Below, in pieces: positions 42,318 through 51,217 of a stretch of 64,000 nucleotides of DNA (position 1 is the stretch's first letter; each line of letters opens with the position of its first letter). Under the pieces are notes generated by a model that saw only the letters and a list, made by a program, of their open reading frames with translations, was not told where the DNA came from and made no database searches. Location of the stretch: assembly GCF_008932115.1 (NCBI RefSeq), contig NZ_CP044543.1:5400501-5464500 (forward strand), given 5' to 3'. The DNA is from Bradyrhizobium betae (lineage in GTDB: Bacteria > Pseudomonadota > Alphaproteobacteria > Rhizobiales > Xanthobacteraceae). Position numbers and translations under genes: made by a program.

Positions 42318-42588
42318 GATCACAATCGCATTTTGCGGTGGCCACCGCGGGGCTTGCCAGTCGGCTCGCGACTGTCCGGCAGCGCCTCGACGCAATACGA
42401 CGTGCACAGGCTGCAACTCTGCATCCCCCGGATCGCATTGGTGCATCCTTCGGGTGCCGGCGTGGCGGCCGGCCGTGGCATTTTCGCCGTATTTGCCTAA
42501 AACAGCGCGCATGCTTTCCGGTTGAAAAGCAGGGCAACACTGACTACGCAGGAACTCCAGTGCCTCGCAGCCTTAGGAGCCCAGCGGC

Positions 42589-43317
42589 GTGCCTCAGGAC
42601 AAGACCGGCGATCCCCGACAAGCGGCGGGCAACAAACTATCGGTCCTGCGCAAGCATCCGATCTTTGCGGATCTGGAACCGGAGGCTCTCGACCAGCTCT
42701 GCCGTTACGCCAAGCACACCACGGTGAAGCGCGGTGCGACGATCGCCGCCAAGGGCGATCCCGGCAACAATTTGTTCGCGGTGATCACGGGAACAGTGAA
42801 GATATCCTCTTCGTCGCCCGATGGCCGGAACGCCATTCTCAATCTGATCGGTCCCGGGGAGATCTTTGGCGAGATCGCGGTTCTCGACGGCGCGCCGCGC
42901 TCGGCCGACGCGACGGCCAACACCAATTGCGAGCTCTACATCATCGACCGCCGCGACTTCCTGCCGTTCGTGAAGAGCCAGCCGGCGCTGGCAATGAAAT
43001 TCATCGAGCTGCTCTGCGCGCGCCTGCGCTGGACCAGCCAGCAGGTCGAGCAGGTGATCCTGCAGAATCTTCCCGGCCGGCTGGCAAGCGCGCTGCTCGG
43101 TCTCACCGAAGAGCGCAAGTTCGACTCCGGCAGCGGCACGCTCACCATCACGCAGCAGGAGATCAGCGAGATGGTCGGGATGACGCGCGAGAGCATCAAC
43201 AAGCAATTGCGCGCCTGGGCCGGACGCAACTGGGTTCGTCTCGAGCATGGCGCCATCGTTGTGCTCGATACCGAGGCGCTGCGCGAACTCGTCGAAAGCG
43301 GCCTGGACGGCAGCTGA
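42589..43317 (+). CDS. CRP-like cyclic-nucleotide-type regulator
   Basis: A 242-residue CRP/FNR-superfamily protein without the N-terminal cysteine motif of its neighbour. The effector domain has GEIFGEIAVLDGAPRSADATA, close to the cyclic-nucleotide phosphate-binding cassette, so cAMP or a similar ligand is plausible. The helix-turn-helix ITQQEISEMVGMTRESINKQLRAW lacks the E-x-x-S-R signature of Fnr and should read other DNA. It starts with GTG. About 270 bases separate it from the small membrane protein gene, in which I see no further gene. Its target set is unknown. Confidence 0.86.
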   Translation: MPQDKTGDPRQAAGNKLSVLRKHPIFADLEPEALDQLCRYAKHTTVKRGATIAAKGDPGNNLFAVITGTVKISSSSPDGRNAILNLIGPGEIFGEIAVLDGAPRSADATANTNCELYIIDRRDFLPFVKSQPALAMKFIELLCARLRWTSQQVEQVILQNLPGRLASALLGLTEERKFDSGSGTLTITQQEISEMVGMTRESINKQLRAWAGRNWVRLEHGAIVVLDTEALRELVESGLDGS

Positions 43318-43327
43318 TCGTGCGGGC

Positions 43328-44140
43328 CTAGCTGTCGATGATGGCAACCGCGCGGGTCCAGCCCGCGGAGGCGCGTTCGATCTTCACGGGGAAGCATGAG
43401 ACCGTGAATCCGGTCGAAGGCAGCTGGTCGAGATGGTGCAGCTTCTCGAGATGACAATAGCCGATGTGCCGACCCGCCTTGTGGCCTTCCCAGATCAGGC
43501 CGGCATCTTTTGTTTCGGCATATTTCTTCGCCGTGTGGACGAACGGCGCGTCCCAGCTCCAGCCGTCGGTGCCGGTCAGCCGCACGCCGCGTTCGAGCAG
43601 GTACATGGTGGCCTCGTAGCCCATGCCGCAGCCGGAATTGACGTAACCGGCCTGGCCGAACTTTGCGCCGGCGCTCGTGTTGACGACCACGATCTCGAGC
43701 GGCGACAGCGTGTGCCCGATGCGCTCGAGCTCTCTTTCGACGTCGTCGGCGGTCGCCACGTATCCATCCGGCAGGTGCCGGAAGTCGAGCTTCACGCCAG
43801 GTTGAAAGCACCATTCCAGCGGCACCTCGTCGATGGTCCATGATCGCTCACCGCGGTTCATGGTCGGGTGGAAGTGCCAGGGCGCGTCGAGATGCGTGCC
43901 GTTATGGGTGGACAGCGAGACCTGTTCGACCGCCCAGCCCTGGCCATCCGGCAGATCCTGCGCCTTGAGGCCGTCGAAAAACTGCAGCATCCGCGGCAGT
44001 CCCTGCTGGTGGTCGATATACTGGATCGTCGGGTGGTTGCCCGGCGGATCGGACGTCACGTCGTTTCGAAGCGGCACGGAAATATCGATCAGCTTCCGCG
44101 GCATGGGCATTTCCTCGATATGGTCCAATGTTTCGGACAT
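43328..44140 (-). CDS. Cyclase-family metal-dependent hydrolase (kynurenine formamidase/isatin hydrolase family)
   Basis: A 270-residue protein of the cyclase family. LIDISVPLRNDV near the N-terminus and the metal motif STHNGTHLDAPWHFHP (H-x-G-T-H-x-D) near residue 80 are those of kynurenine formamidase and isatin hydrolase; INDS-like C-terminal VAIIDS is also seen. The family hydrolyses amides or lactams with Mn2+ or Zn2+. Both named activities lead to anthranilate precursors (kynurenine or isatinate), which is suggestive beside an aminobenzoate-type pathway. However, many family members have other substrates. It is divergent from the TRAP operon. Confidence 0.82.
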   Translation of the reverse strand: MSETLDHIEEMPMPRKLIDISVPLRNDVTSDPPGNHPTIQYIDHQQGLPRMLQFFDGLKAQDLPDGQGWAVEQVSLSTHNGTHLDAPWHFHPTMNRGERSWTIDEVPLEWCFQPGVKLDFRHLPDGYVATADDVERELERIGHTLSPLEIVVVNTSAGAKFGQAGYVNSGCGMGYEATMYLLERGVRLTGTDGWSWDAPFVHTAKKYAETKDAGLIWEGHKAGRHIGYCHLEKLHHLDQLPSTGFTVSCFPVKIERASAGWTRAVAIIDS

Positions 44141-44690
44141 CTTGGGCGGCGTGCATCGGCGACGTCAAGAGACGCGCCCGTGCGGATGAGTTCGGAAAAG
44201 CGGCATCATTGGCCGATCGCCGGCCCGGCCCGTTGCCCGACTGATCGATGCAACTCCGGCATTGATCGATGCCGGATTTGGCTTGGACTCGGCATGCCGC
44301 CCGCCCTAGGGACGACATTGGCGATATCGCGCGGACGCAGTGCGCTCGCGAAAGGGATGAGACGACCGTCTCGTCCGAACCTCCAAGCCGCAGCCAATAG
44401 CGGTCGAGTATAAAGCGAGAGGAACGTCCATGGATACGACGAGCATCGTTACCTCGCATCCGGCACTGGCCGATGGCGAGACGGGATTGCAGGATGCCGG
44501 CACTCGCCGCCGAGGCACGGCATCGACCTGCGCTCTGTCGTCAACCAGCCAAATCCGCTCGACACCGCCGCGCAATCCTACCAAGGTGATGCGTTTGTAA
44601 CGCTTGACTTTACACCTGAAGTGGAGCGACCCAAGGCGGCCCTTAGCACCTGCCCGACAACGACATAATCAAATCAGGAGGAAAGCCCAG
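44141..44690 (+). other. Non-coding divergent intergenic region, with an inverted and direct repeat; possible short reading frame
   Basis: This 550-base stretch separates the cyclase gene from the TRAP operon. At 44256-44275 CCGGCAT/ATGCCGG form a perfect inverted repeat, and TGATCGATGC is repeated at 44242 and 44263 (21 bases, about two helical turns). That looks like a regulator-binding array. At 44430-44600 a 56-codon frame follows GAGAGGAA, but its composition is polar and unlike any family I know, so I do not call it a gene. AGGAGG at 44677 serves the TRAP binding protein. Confidence 0.5.
44256..44275. promoter_or_regulatory. Inverted repeat, operator candidate
   Basis: CCGGCAT and its complement ATGCCGG with a 6-base spacer. 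It overlaps the second copy of a direct repeat TGATCGATGC. It lies between the cyclase gene and the TRAP operon. It is too GC-balanced and lacks a T-run, so a terminator is unlikely. Confidence 0.4.
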
Positions 44691-45662
44691 ATGAAGACTC
44701 TCATTGGTATCGTCGCGGCCGCTGTGCTGACGGTCTCGGCCCCGCTTGCGGCCGCACGCGATTTCCGTTCCGCCGACATTCATCCCGCCGATTATCCGAC
44801 CGTCGAGGCCGTCAAGTTCATGGGCAAGCAGCTCGCGACGGCGAGCGGCGGCAAGCTCGGCGTGAAGGTGTTTCCCAACGGCGCCCTGGGCTCCGAGAAG
44901 GACACCATCGAGCAGCTCAAGATCGGCGCGCTCGACATGATGCGCATCAACGCATCGCCGCTCAACAACTTCGTGCCGGAGACCATCGCGCTGTGCCTGC
45001 CCTTCGTCTTCCGCGACACGCAGCACATGCGCACGGTGCTTGACGGGCCGATCGGCGACGAGATCCTGGCGGCCATGGAGCCTGCAGGGTTGGTCGGGCT
45101 TGCCTATTACGACAGCGGCGCCCGGTCCATCTACACGGTCAAGGCGCCGGTGAAGTCGCTCGCGGACCTCAAGGGCTTGAAGATCCGCGTTCAGCAGTCC
45201 GACCTCTGGGTCGGCATGATCCAGAGCCTCGGAGCCAATCCGACGCCGATGCCGTATGGCGAGGTCTACACCGCTCTCAAGACCGGTCTGGTGGACGCTG
45301 CCGAGAACAACTGGCCGTCCTACGAGTCGTCGCGTCACTTCGAGGCGGCCAAGTTCTACAACGTGACCGAGCACTCGCTCGCGCCCGAAGTTCTCGTGAT
45401 GTCCAAGAAAGTCTGGGACACGCTGAGCAAGGAGGACCAGGCGATGGTCCGCAAGGCGGCCAAGGAGTCGGTGCCCGTCATGCGCAAGCTCTGGGACGAG
45501 CGTGAGCAGGCCTCCCGCAAGACCGTCGAGGCGGCCGGCGTTCAGGTCGTCACGATCGCCAACAAGGCGGAATTCGTCGACGCGATGAAGCCGGTCTATG
45601 ACAAGTTCGCCGGTGACGAGAAGCTGAAGGGCCTCGTCAAGCGTATCCAGGACACGAAGTAA
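44691..45662 (+). CDS. dctP: TRAP transporter solute-binding protein
   Basis: A 323-residue periplasmic protein with signal peptide MKTLIGIVAAAVLTVSAPLA (cleaved before ARDF or DFRSA). DctP-family features are FPNGALGSEKDTIEQLKIGALDMMRINASPL, LKGLKIRVQQSDLWVGMIQSLGANPTPMPYGEVYTALKTGLVDAAENN (the conserved Arg contacts the ligand carboxylate). AGGAGG lies before ATG 44691; an earlier in-frame start loses the signal peptide. TRAP systems are secondary carriers for organic acids. It heads an operon with the DctQ, DctM and SDR genes. Confidence 0.92.
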   Translation: MKTLIGIVAAAVLTVSAPLAAARDFRSADIHPADYPTVEAVKFMGKQLATASGGKLGVKVFPNGALGSEKDTIEQLKIGALDMMRINASPLNNFVPETIALCLPFVFRDTQHMRTVLDGPIGDEILAAMEPAGLVGLAYYDSGARSIYTVKAPVKSLADLKGLKIRVQQSDLWVGMIQSLGANPTPMPYGEVYTALKTGLVDAAENNWPSYESSRHFEAAKFYNVTEHSLAPEVLVMSKKVWDTLSKEDQAMVRKAAKESVPVMRKLWDEREQASRKTVEAAGVQVVTIANKAEFVDAMKPVYDKFAGDEKLKGLVKRIQDTK

Positions 45663-45726
45663 GACCAGTGCGTCGGGTCCGGCGCCGCCGATTGGCGGCG
45701 TCGGACCCTCGCAAGGAGCCGCTGGA

Positions 45727-46275
45727 ATGACAGACCCACATGTCGCAAGCTACGAGCAGGACGAGGCCGGGCGCCCGTCGACCAATCTGCTGTCGCGGAT
45801 CAACGCCGTCGTCGCTCGCTTCGGCATGTATCTGTCCGTGACCGGCCTGCTCGTCATCGTCACCATCGTGTTCTATCAGGTGTTTGGACGCTACGTGCTC
45901 AATTCCAGCCCGACCTGGACGGAGAACCTGGCGCTGGTCCTGATCCTGTATGTCACGCTGATCGGTGCCGCCGTCGGCGTGCGCGATGCCGGGCACATCG
46001 GAATGGACAGTCTGCTGGTGATGCTCCCGGACCATGTGCGGGAGAAGATCGAGCTCGTGATCCACGTTCTGGTGGCCGTGTTCGGAGTTGCGATGGCTTA
46101 CAATGGCTGGATCCTCGGGGCTTCGGTCGGAACCGTGAAGATTCCAAATCTCGGTCTGCCCGAGGTGATCCGCTACGTGCCGCTGATCGCTTCAGGCGTC
46201 CTGATCGTCTCCTTCTCCATCGAGCACATCATCGCTCTGCTGCGCGGCGAAGAGGTCGTCCCCTCATGGAATTGA
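45727..46275 (+). CDS. dctQ: TRAP transporter small permease
   Basis: A 182-residue protein with four hydrophobic segments. VFGRYVLNSSPTWTENLALVLILYVTLIGAAVGVRDAGHIGMDSL is the characteristic DctQ segment. Its stop lies inside the first codons of the large permease gene (10-base overlap), indicating translational coupling. The pair makes the membrane part of the transporter for the ligand of DctP. Confidence 0.9.
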   Translation: MTDPHVASYEQDEAGRPSTNLLSRINAVVARFGMYLSVTGLLVIVTIVFYQVFGRYVLNSSPTWTENLALVLILYVTLIGAAVGVRDAGHIGMDSLLVMLPDHVREKIELVIHVLVAVFGVAMAYNGWILGASVGTVKIPNLGLPEVIRYVPLIASGVLIVSFSIEHIIALLRGEEVVPSWN

Positions 46276-47558
46276 TCATTCTCGGCGCCTCCTTCTTCGG
46301 CTTCCTCATCCTCGGCGTCCCCGTCGCCTTCGCGATCGGTCTCTCGGCGATCTGCACCATCCTCTATGAAGGCCTGCCGGTCGCCGTCATCTTCCAGCAG
46401 ATGATGTCGGGGATGAACATCTTCTCGTTTCTTGCCATCCCGTTCTTCGTCTTCAGCGGTGAGCTGATGCTGCATGGCGGCGTCGCCGACAAGATCGTGC
46501 AGCTCGCCAAAAATCTCGTTGGACACATCCGCGGCGGGCTCGGCATGTCGAATGTGGTCGCCTGCACCCTGTTCGGCGGCGTCTCCGGCTCGCCGGTCGC
46601 CGACGTGTCCGCGATGGGCGCGGTGATGATCCCGATGATGAAAAAGGAAGGGTTCGACACCGACTACGCCGTCAACGTCACAACCCACGCCTCTCTGGTG
46701 GGCGCGTTGATGCCGACCAGCCACAACATGATCATCTATGCGCTTGCCGCCGGCGGCAAGGTCTCGATCGGCGCGCTGATCGCCGCCGGTCTTCTCCCGG
46801 CGCTCGTGCTCATGGTGTGCATGCTGGTCGCCGCCTACGCCGTCGCGGTGAAGCGCGGTTATCCGGCCGGCAAGTTCCCGGGCTGGGCCGAGGTGTTCCG
46901 ATCATTCGCGGCCGCGCTGCCCGGCCTCCTGATCGTCGGCATCATCCTGGCAGGGATCCTGTCCGGCGTCTTCACCGCAACGGAATCCGCGGCCGTCGCG
47001 GTCACCTACACGATCCTGCTGACCTTCTTCATCTACCGCACCATGACCCTGCCGAACTTCCTGCGCGCCGCCGCGAAGGCGGTGAAGACGACCGGCGTGG
47101 TCCTGCTGCTGATCGGCGTTTCCACCATGTTCCAGTACCTGATGGGACTCTACGAGGTGGCCGACTTCGCCGGTGACGTGATGAGCAAGGTGTCCTCGCA
47201 ACCCTGGGTCATCTTCCTGCTCATCAACGTGATCCTGTTCGTGCTCGGCACCTTCATGGACATGGCGGCGACCATCCTGATCTGCACCCCGATCTTCCTG
47301 CCGATCGCGATGAAGGCCGGCATGGATCCGGTGCAGTTCGGCATGCTGATGCTGATCAACTGCGCGCTCGGGCTGAACACGCCGCCGGTCGGAACGACGC
47401 AGTTCGTGGGCTGCGCCATCGGTGGCATATCGGTGGGCGCGGTGATGCGCACCATCCTGCCGTTCTACGCCGCCCTGATCGCAGCTCTGATGTTCGTGAC
47501 CTACGTCCCCGCGTTCTCGCTGTGGCTGCCCCGCCTGCTGATGGGCTACAAGGGCTAG
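46266..47558 (+). CDS. dctM: TRAP transporter large permease
   Basis: A 430-residue, 12-segment membrane protein. FLAIPFFVFSGELMLHGGVADKIVQLAKNLVGHIRGGLGMSNVVACTLFGGVSGSPVADVSAMG and a later MTSHNMIIYALAAGG-like block (ALMPTSHNMIIYA), then NLNTPPVGTT-like GLNTPPVGTTQF, are DctM signatures that form the substrate and sodium sites. It ends 21 bases before the SDR gene. The substrate is an organic anion of unknown identity. Confidence 0.93.
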   Translation: MELIILGASFFGFLILGVPVAFAIGLSAICTILYEGLPVAVIFQQMMSGMNIFSFLAIPFFVFSGELMLHGGVADKIVQLAKNLVGHIRGGLGMSNVVACTLFGGVSGSPVADVSAMGAVMIPMMKKEGFDTDYAVNVTTHASLVGALMPTSHNMIIYALAAGGKVSIGALIAAGLLPALVLMVCMLVAAYAVAVKRGYPAGKFPGWAEVFRSFAAALPGLLIVGIILAGILSGVFTATESAAVAVTYTILLTFFIYRTMTLPNFLRAAAKAVKTTGVVLLLIGVSTMFQYLMGLYEVADFAGDVMSKVSSQPWVIFLLINVILFVLGTFMDMAATILICTPIFLPIAMKAGMDPVQFGMLMLINCALGLNTPPVGTTQFVGCAIGGISVGAVMRTILPFYAALIAALMFVTYVPAFSLWLPRLLMGYKG

Positions 47559-47579
47559 CACAACAGGGAGAATTCGTTC

Positions 47580-48386
47580 GTGACAGACTATCGCAAGCTC
47601 TTCGATCTCACCGGCAAGACGGCCGTGGTGCTCGGTGCCGCATCGGGTATCGGCAAATCGTCCGCCGAGGCGCTGGCCGGGCTCGGTGCCCGAATCGTCT
47701 GCGCCGATCGCGCGCTTGACGGGGCGGAAGCCACCGCCGCCGGCATTCGCGACGAGGGCGGCTGGGCGGAAGCGGCAAGTTGTGACGCCGCGAGCGCTGC
47801 GGACGTCAATGCGCTGGCGAAAACCGTGATGCAGAAATTCCCGCGGCTCGACATCGCCGTGACGACGCCTGGGCTCAACATCCGCAAGACCATCCTCGAC
47901 TACACCGAGGAGGATCTCGACCGCGTCCTCAACCTCAACGTCAAGGGCACGGTCTGGTTCTTCCAGGCCTTTGGCCGCATCATGGTCGAGCAGAAGGGCG
48001 GCAGCATCATCGCCTGCTCGTCGGTGCGCGCGGTGACCATCGAGCCCGGCCTCGGCGTCTACGGCTCGACCAAAGCAGCGATCGGCCTGCTGGTGAAGGG
48101 CTTTGCCTCCGAGGTCGGCCGCTCCGGCGTCCGTGTCAACGCGATCGCGCCGAGCATCGCCGAGACCGCGCTGACCGGCCCGTTCAAGCAGCGGCCGGAT
48201 ATCTACAATCTCTACGCCGGCCACACCGTGTTCAACCGCTGGAGCAGCGCCGACGAGGTCGCCACCGCCGTTGCCTATCTCGCGTCGGATGCCGCGAGCT
48301 ATGTCAGCGGCAGCACGCTGTTTGTCGATGGCGGCTGGACCGCTGTCGACGGCCCGCCGACCGGCCTCACCCAGCTGCATAAATAG
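47580..48386 (+). CDS. Short-chain dehydrogenase/reductase of the TRAP operon
   Basis: A 268-residue SDR. LGAASGIGKSSAEALAGLGARIVCADR is the cofactor-binding start, TPGLNIRK replaces the usual NAG, and YGSTKAAIG is the catalytic Y-x-x-x-K segment. LFVDGGWTAVDG near the end is typical. It starts with GTG. As the last gene of the TRAP operon, it should act on the imported acid or its product. I cannot name the substrate. The ASP in the cofactor site (CADR) suggests NAD rather than NADP. Confidence 0.87.
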   Translation: MTDYRKLFDLTGKTAVVLGAASGIGKSSAEALAGLGARIVCADRALDGAEATAAGIRDEGGWAEAASCDAASAADVNALAKTVMQKFPRLDIAVTTPGLNIRKTILDYTEEDLDRVLNLNVKGTVWFFQAFGRIMVEQKGGSIIACSSVRAVTIEPGLGVYGSTKAAIGLLVKGFASEVGRSGVRVNAIAPSIAETALTGPFKQRPDIYNLYAGHTVFNRWSSADEVATAVAYLASDAASYVSGSTLFVDGGWTAVDGPPTGLTQLHK

Positions 48387-48395
48387 AGCTCGCAT

Positions 48396-49094
48396 CTAGC
48401 CGGCAAAGCCCACGCGCTGGCGCAATGCCTTGCGATCTGCGCCAGCCAGCAGCGCGACCAGTGCAGCGGCCTCTTCGGGATGCACGGCCCGTGTGGTGAC
48501 GCCGGCCGTGTACATCGTCACGAGCTCGCATCCCGGCGGCAGCGATCCTGATAGCGTGATGCCGTCGGTCGCGATGATTTCGGTCGCCTGCGTGCATCCG
48601 ATCGGCCTCTGCGCGGTGGAGGTCGCAAGCTCCCGCATCGCGGTCGCGCCGTTCGGGAAGATCTTGAGGCGCGATGCGACCTCATAGGCGATGCCGAGCT
48701 GATCCAGCACCCTTGCGACGTGCTGCCCTGCCGTCGAGGCCTTGGTGTCGGGGACGTAGATGGCGTCGGCACTGCGCAGCGCATCGCGCAGATCGGCCTC
48801 GGTCTTCACCGTCACCTGGGGATCACGGCTGCGGACCGCCAGCGCAGTCTCGACCCGACCGATATCCGTGATCGAGGCGGGGGCGACGAGCTTCTCCTCG
48901 GCGAGTTTGGCGAGGAGGGCCTGCGTCAGGATGACGAGATCGGCCGGCGTGCTCGCGCGCAGCTTGTCGGCCATCACGCCGACCGCGCCGAACTCGCCGT
49001 CGATGCCGAGGCCGGTCTGCGCCTTGAAGGCCTCGGTGAGCCCGCGAACCAGGCCTTGCGCCGCGCCGCCGCTCAAAATGGTCACTGTCTTCAC
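48396..49094 (-). CDS. ModA-like substrate-binding-fold protein without a signal peptide
   Basis: A 232-residue protein of the molybdate-binding-protein-like (SBP_bac_11) family. It starts directly with MKTVTILSGGAAQGLVRGLTEAF, the first strand and helix of the mature fold, and continues GIDGEFGAVGVMADKLRASTPADLVILTQALL. No signal peptide precedes it, and the upstream in-frame codons lie inside the molybdenum hydroxylase gene. The GTG start overlaps that gene's TGA (GTGA), so translation is coupled. A cytoplasmic ligand-binding protein linked to a molybdoenzyme is odd; it may aid cofactor/substrate handling, but that is inference. Confidence 0.8.
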   Translation of the reverse strand: MKTVTILSGGAAQGLVRGLTEAFKAQTGLGIDGEFGAVGVMADKLRASTPADLVILTQALLAKLAEEKLVAPASITDIGRVETALAVRSRDPQVTVKTEADLRDALRSADAIYVPDTKASTAGQHVARVLDQLGIAYEVASRLKIFPNGATAMRELATSTAQRPIGCTQATEIIATDGITLSGSLPPGCELVTMYTAGVTTRAVHPEEAAALVALLAGADRKALRQRVGFAG

Positions 49095-51217
49095 GATGCA
49101 AGCTCCATGGCTGCGATGATCCTGTCGCGCGTGATCGGCAAGTCGCGCACACGCACGCCGAGGCAATCGAACACCGCATTCGCGATCGCCGCCGTCACCG
49201 GGCCGTGGGCGGCTTCTCCGGCTCCGACCGGTTCGATCTCCGGCCGCTGGATGATCTCGACATCCACGGCCGGCACCTCGCTGAAGGTCAGAATCGGATA
49301 CTCCGTCCAGGAGGTGGAGGTGATGCGCGTCCGGTCGAAGCGGACACGTTCCTTCAGTACCCAGCTCGTCGCCTGGATGGCGCCGCCCTCGATCTGGTTG
49401 ACGACGCCGTCCGGATTGATGGCTTCGCCGACATCGATCGCAAGCGTCAGCCGCCTCACACGGATGGCGTCGGTGCCTTCGATCTCGGCGATCGCGGCAC
49501 AATAGGCCCCTGTGTTCTTGTAGCGAGCAAAGCCGACGCCGTAGCCGACGCCGGGTTGTTTCTGCGGCTTCCATTGCGCCCGCCGAGCGGCTGCGCGGAC
49601 GACATCGCGCGCCCGCTCGTCGCGTAGATGCCGCAGACGAAACGCGACCGGGTCTTCGCCGCGCAGTTCGGCGATCTCGTCGAGCAGCGCCTCGATGGCG
49701 AACACGTTGCCTTGCGCGCCGAGGGTCCGCAGCGCCGAGGTGCGCACCGGCATCGTCAGCAGCCGGTGGCTGGTGATCGTCCAGGCCGGGAAATCATAGA
49801 GCGGAACGGAGTTGCGATCGCCGCCGCCGCCGTTGGCAGCGGGCGGGTTGGTCGAGACCATGCGCGGGTAGGGGTTTTCGATCTCGGTCGCCGCGAGCAA
49901 AGCCGGCTGCGCCGCGCGCCCCGGCCGCGCCGCATGGCCGTTGCTCCAGATGTCATGGCGCCAGCCGATGATGTCGTTGTCCGCATCGAGATCGGCCTCG
50001 ATCTCGATGGCCATGGCGGCACCAAACGGCGCGTGGGCCATCTCGTCGTGGCGCGACCACAGGACTCTCACAGGACGACCGCCGGCCGCCTTCGCCAGCA
50101 GGACGGCATCGAGCGCAACGTCGTCGGCCGCATTGTGACCGTAGCAACCGGCCCCTTCCATGTGCTCGACGAGGATGTTTTCGGCCGGCAGCTTGAGCAC
50201 GATCGCGAGATCGGCGCGCAGCAGATAGACGCCCTGGCTGTGCGTCCAGACATGGACACGATCGCCATCCCATCGCGCCATGGCGCAGGACGGTGCGATC
50301 GAGGCATGCGCGACGTAGGGGCGGGTGTATTGCCGGCGGAGGGTGCGCGCAGCCTTCTTCGTCGATGCCGCTGTTCGGGTGTCGATGGCGGTCGTCTCGA
50401 CCGGCTGGCTCCTCAGGAAGCCTGCCAGATCATCTTCGTCGGGCAGCGGCTCGCCGGCCGACCATGCCGCGCCCTTGCGCAAGGCTGTGAGCGCGGCTTG
50501 CGCCGCCATCTCGCTGTCGGCGATCACGCCGGCAAAGCCGCCGTCGCGGACGATCGCGACGAGGCCGGGAACGGCGCGCGCGGCCTTTTCGTCCAGTGCG
50601 ATCGGTTTCGCGCCCGAGACGTCGGGCCGCAATATGCGTCCGTACAGCAGGCCTGGCAGCGCGAAATCATGAATGAAGCGCGGCCGCGCGAACACCTTGT
50701 CGGGAATATCGACGCGCGGGACCGAATGTCCGGCAACGGCGCGCATGGCGGCGCTCTTCGCCGCAGCGCCCGGGGTGGCGTGGTGGTCGAGCGAGACGTC
50801 GCCGGCCAGTTCCCAATAGCTGGTCCGGACATTGCCGGGGCCCGAAATCGTGCCGTCATCGATATCGAGCAGCGATGCATTGACGCCGAGACGCTCCGAC
50901 GCCGCGGCGAGGAAGCGCTGGCGCACCTCGGCGCAGGCGTGGCGCAGCGCACGGCCGGATTGCTGGATCGACAGGCTGCCGGAGGTCACGCCTTCGTTCG
51001 GGCTTGCTGCCGTCGAGGCGCGGATCATCTCGACCTTGGAGATGTCGATGTCGAGCTCGTCCGCCGCGATCTGGGCCAGCGCCGTGACGATGCCCTGGCC
51101 GATCTCGACCTTGCCGGGAGAGATCGCGACGCGCCCTTCATCGGTGAACCGCACCCAGGACGACAGTCTTGGATTGGCCGCGAGGCTGACCGGCAGTGGA
51201 GGGGCAGGGGACGTCAT
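49091..51217 (-). CDS. Molybdopterin-binding large subunit, xanthine dehydrogenase family (IorB/isoquinoline 1-oxidoreductase type)
   Basis: A 708-residue molybdenum hydroxylase subunit. VAISPGKVEIGQGIVTALAQIAADELDID, VPRVDIPDKVFARPRFIHDFALPGLLYGRILRP, GAGCYGHNAADDVALDAVLLAKA and the C-terminal EPVGAGEAAHGPVTAAIANAVFDC, with the probable catalytic Glu in GAGE, show the isoquinoline/nicotinate hydroxylase-like order. Such enzymes hydroxylate N-heterocycles or oxidise aldehydes with water as oxygen source. ATG 51217 overlaps the small-subunit stop as ATGA. No FAD subunit is seen, so electrons may go to a cytochrome, as in IorAB and NicAB. Substrate unknown. Confidence 0.88.
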   Translation of the reverse strand: MTSPAPPLPVSLAANPRLSSWVRFTDEGRVAISPGKVEIGQGIVTALAQIAADELDIDISKVEMIRASTAASPNEGVTSGSLSIQQSGRALRHACAEVRQRFLAAASERLGVNASLLDIDDGTISGPGNVRTSYWELAGDVSLDHHATPGAAAKSAAMRAVAGHSVPRVDIPDKVFARPRFIHDFALPGLLYGRILRPDVSGAKPIALDEKAARAVPGLVAIVRDGGFAGVIADSEMAAQAALTALRKGAAWSAGEPLPDEDDLAGFLRSQPVETTAIDTRTAASTKKAARTLRRQYTRPYVAHASIAPSCAMARWDGDRVHVWTHSQGVYLLRADLAIVLKLPAENILVEHMEGAGCYGHNAADDVALDAVLLAKAAGGRPVRVLWSRHDEMAHAPFGAAMAIEIEADLDADNDIIGWRHDIWSNGHAARPGRAAQPALLAATEIENPYPRMVSTNPPAANGGGGDRNSVPLYDFPAWTITSHRLLTMPVRTSALRTLGAQGNVFAIEALLDEIAELRGEDPVAFRLRHLRDERARDVVRAAARRAQWKPQKQPGVGYGVGFARYKNTGAYCAAIAEIEGTDAIRVRRLTLAIDVGEAINPDGVVNQIEGGAIQATSWVLKERVRFDRTRITSTSWTEYPILTFSEVPAVDVEIIQRPEIEPVGAGEAAHGPVTAAIANAVFDCLGVRVRDLPITRDRIIAAMELAS

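Noticed and set aside
44430..44600. A 56-codon frame with a good ribosome site upstream of the TRAP operon
   Set aside because: Apart from GAGAGGAA nothing supports it: no hydrophobic, domain or family signal. It may be a leader or chance frame, so it is only mentioned in the gap entry.
49095..49574. N-terminal extension of the ModA-like protein to 392 residues
   Set aside because: The extension overlaps the molybdenum hydroxylase gene out of frame and is Arg/His-rich shadow sequence. The GTGA overlap gives a normal start.
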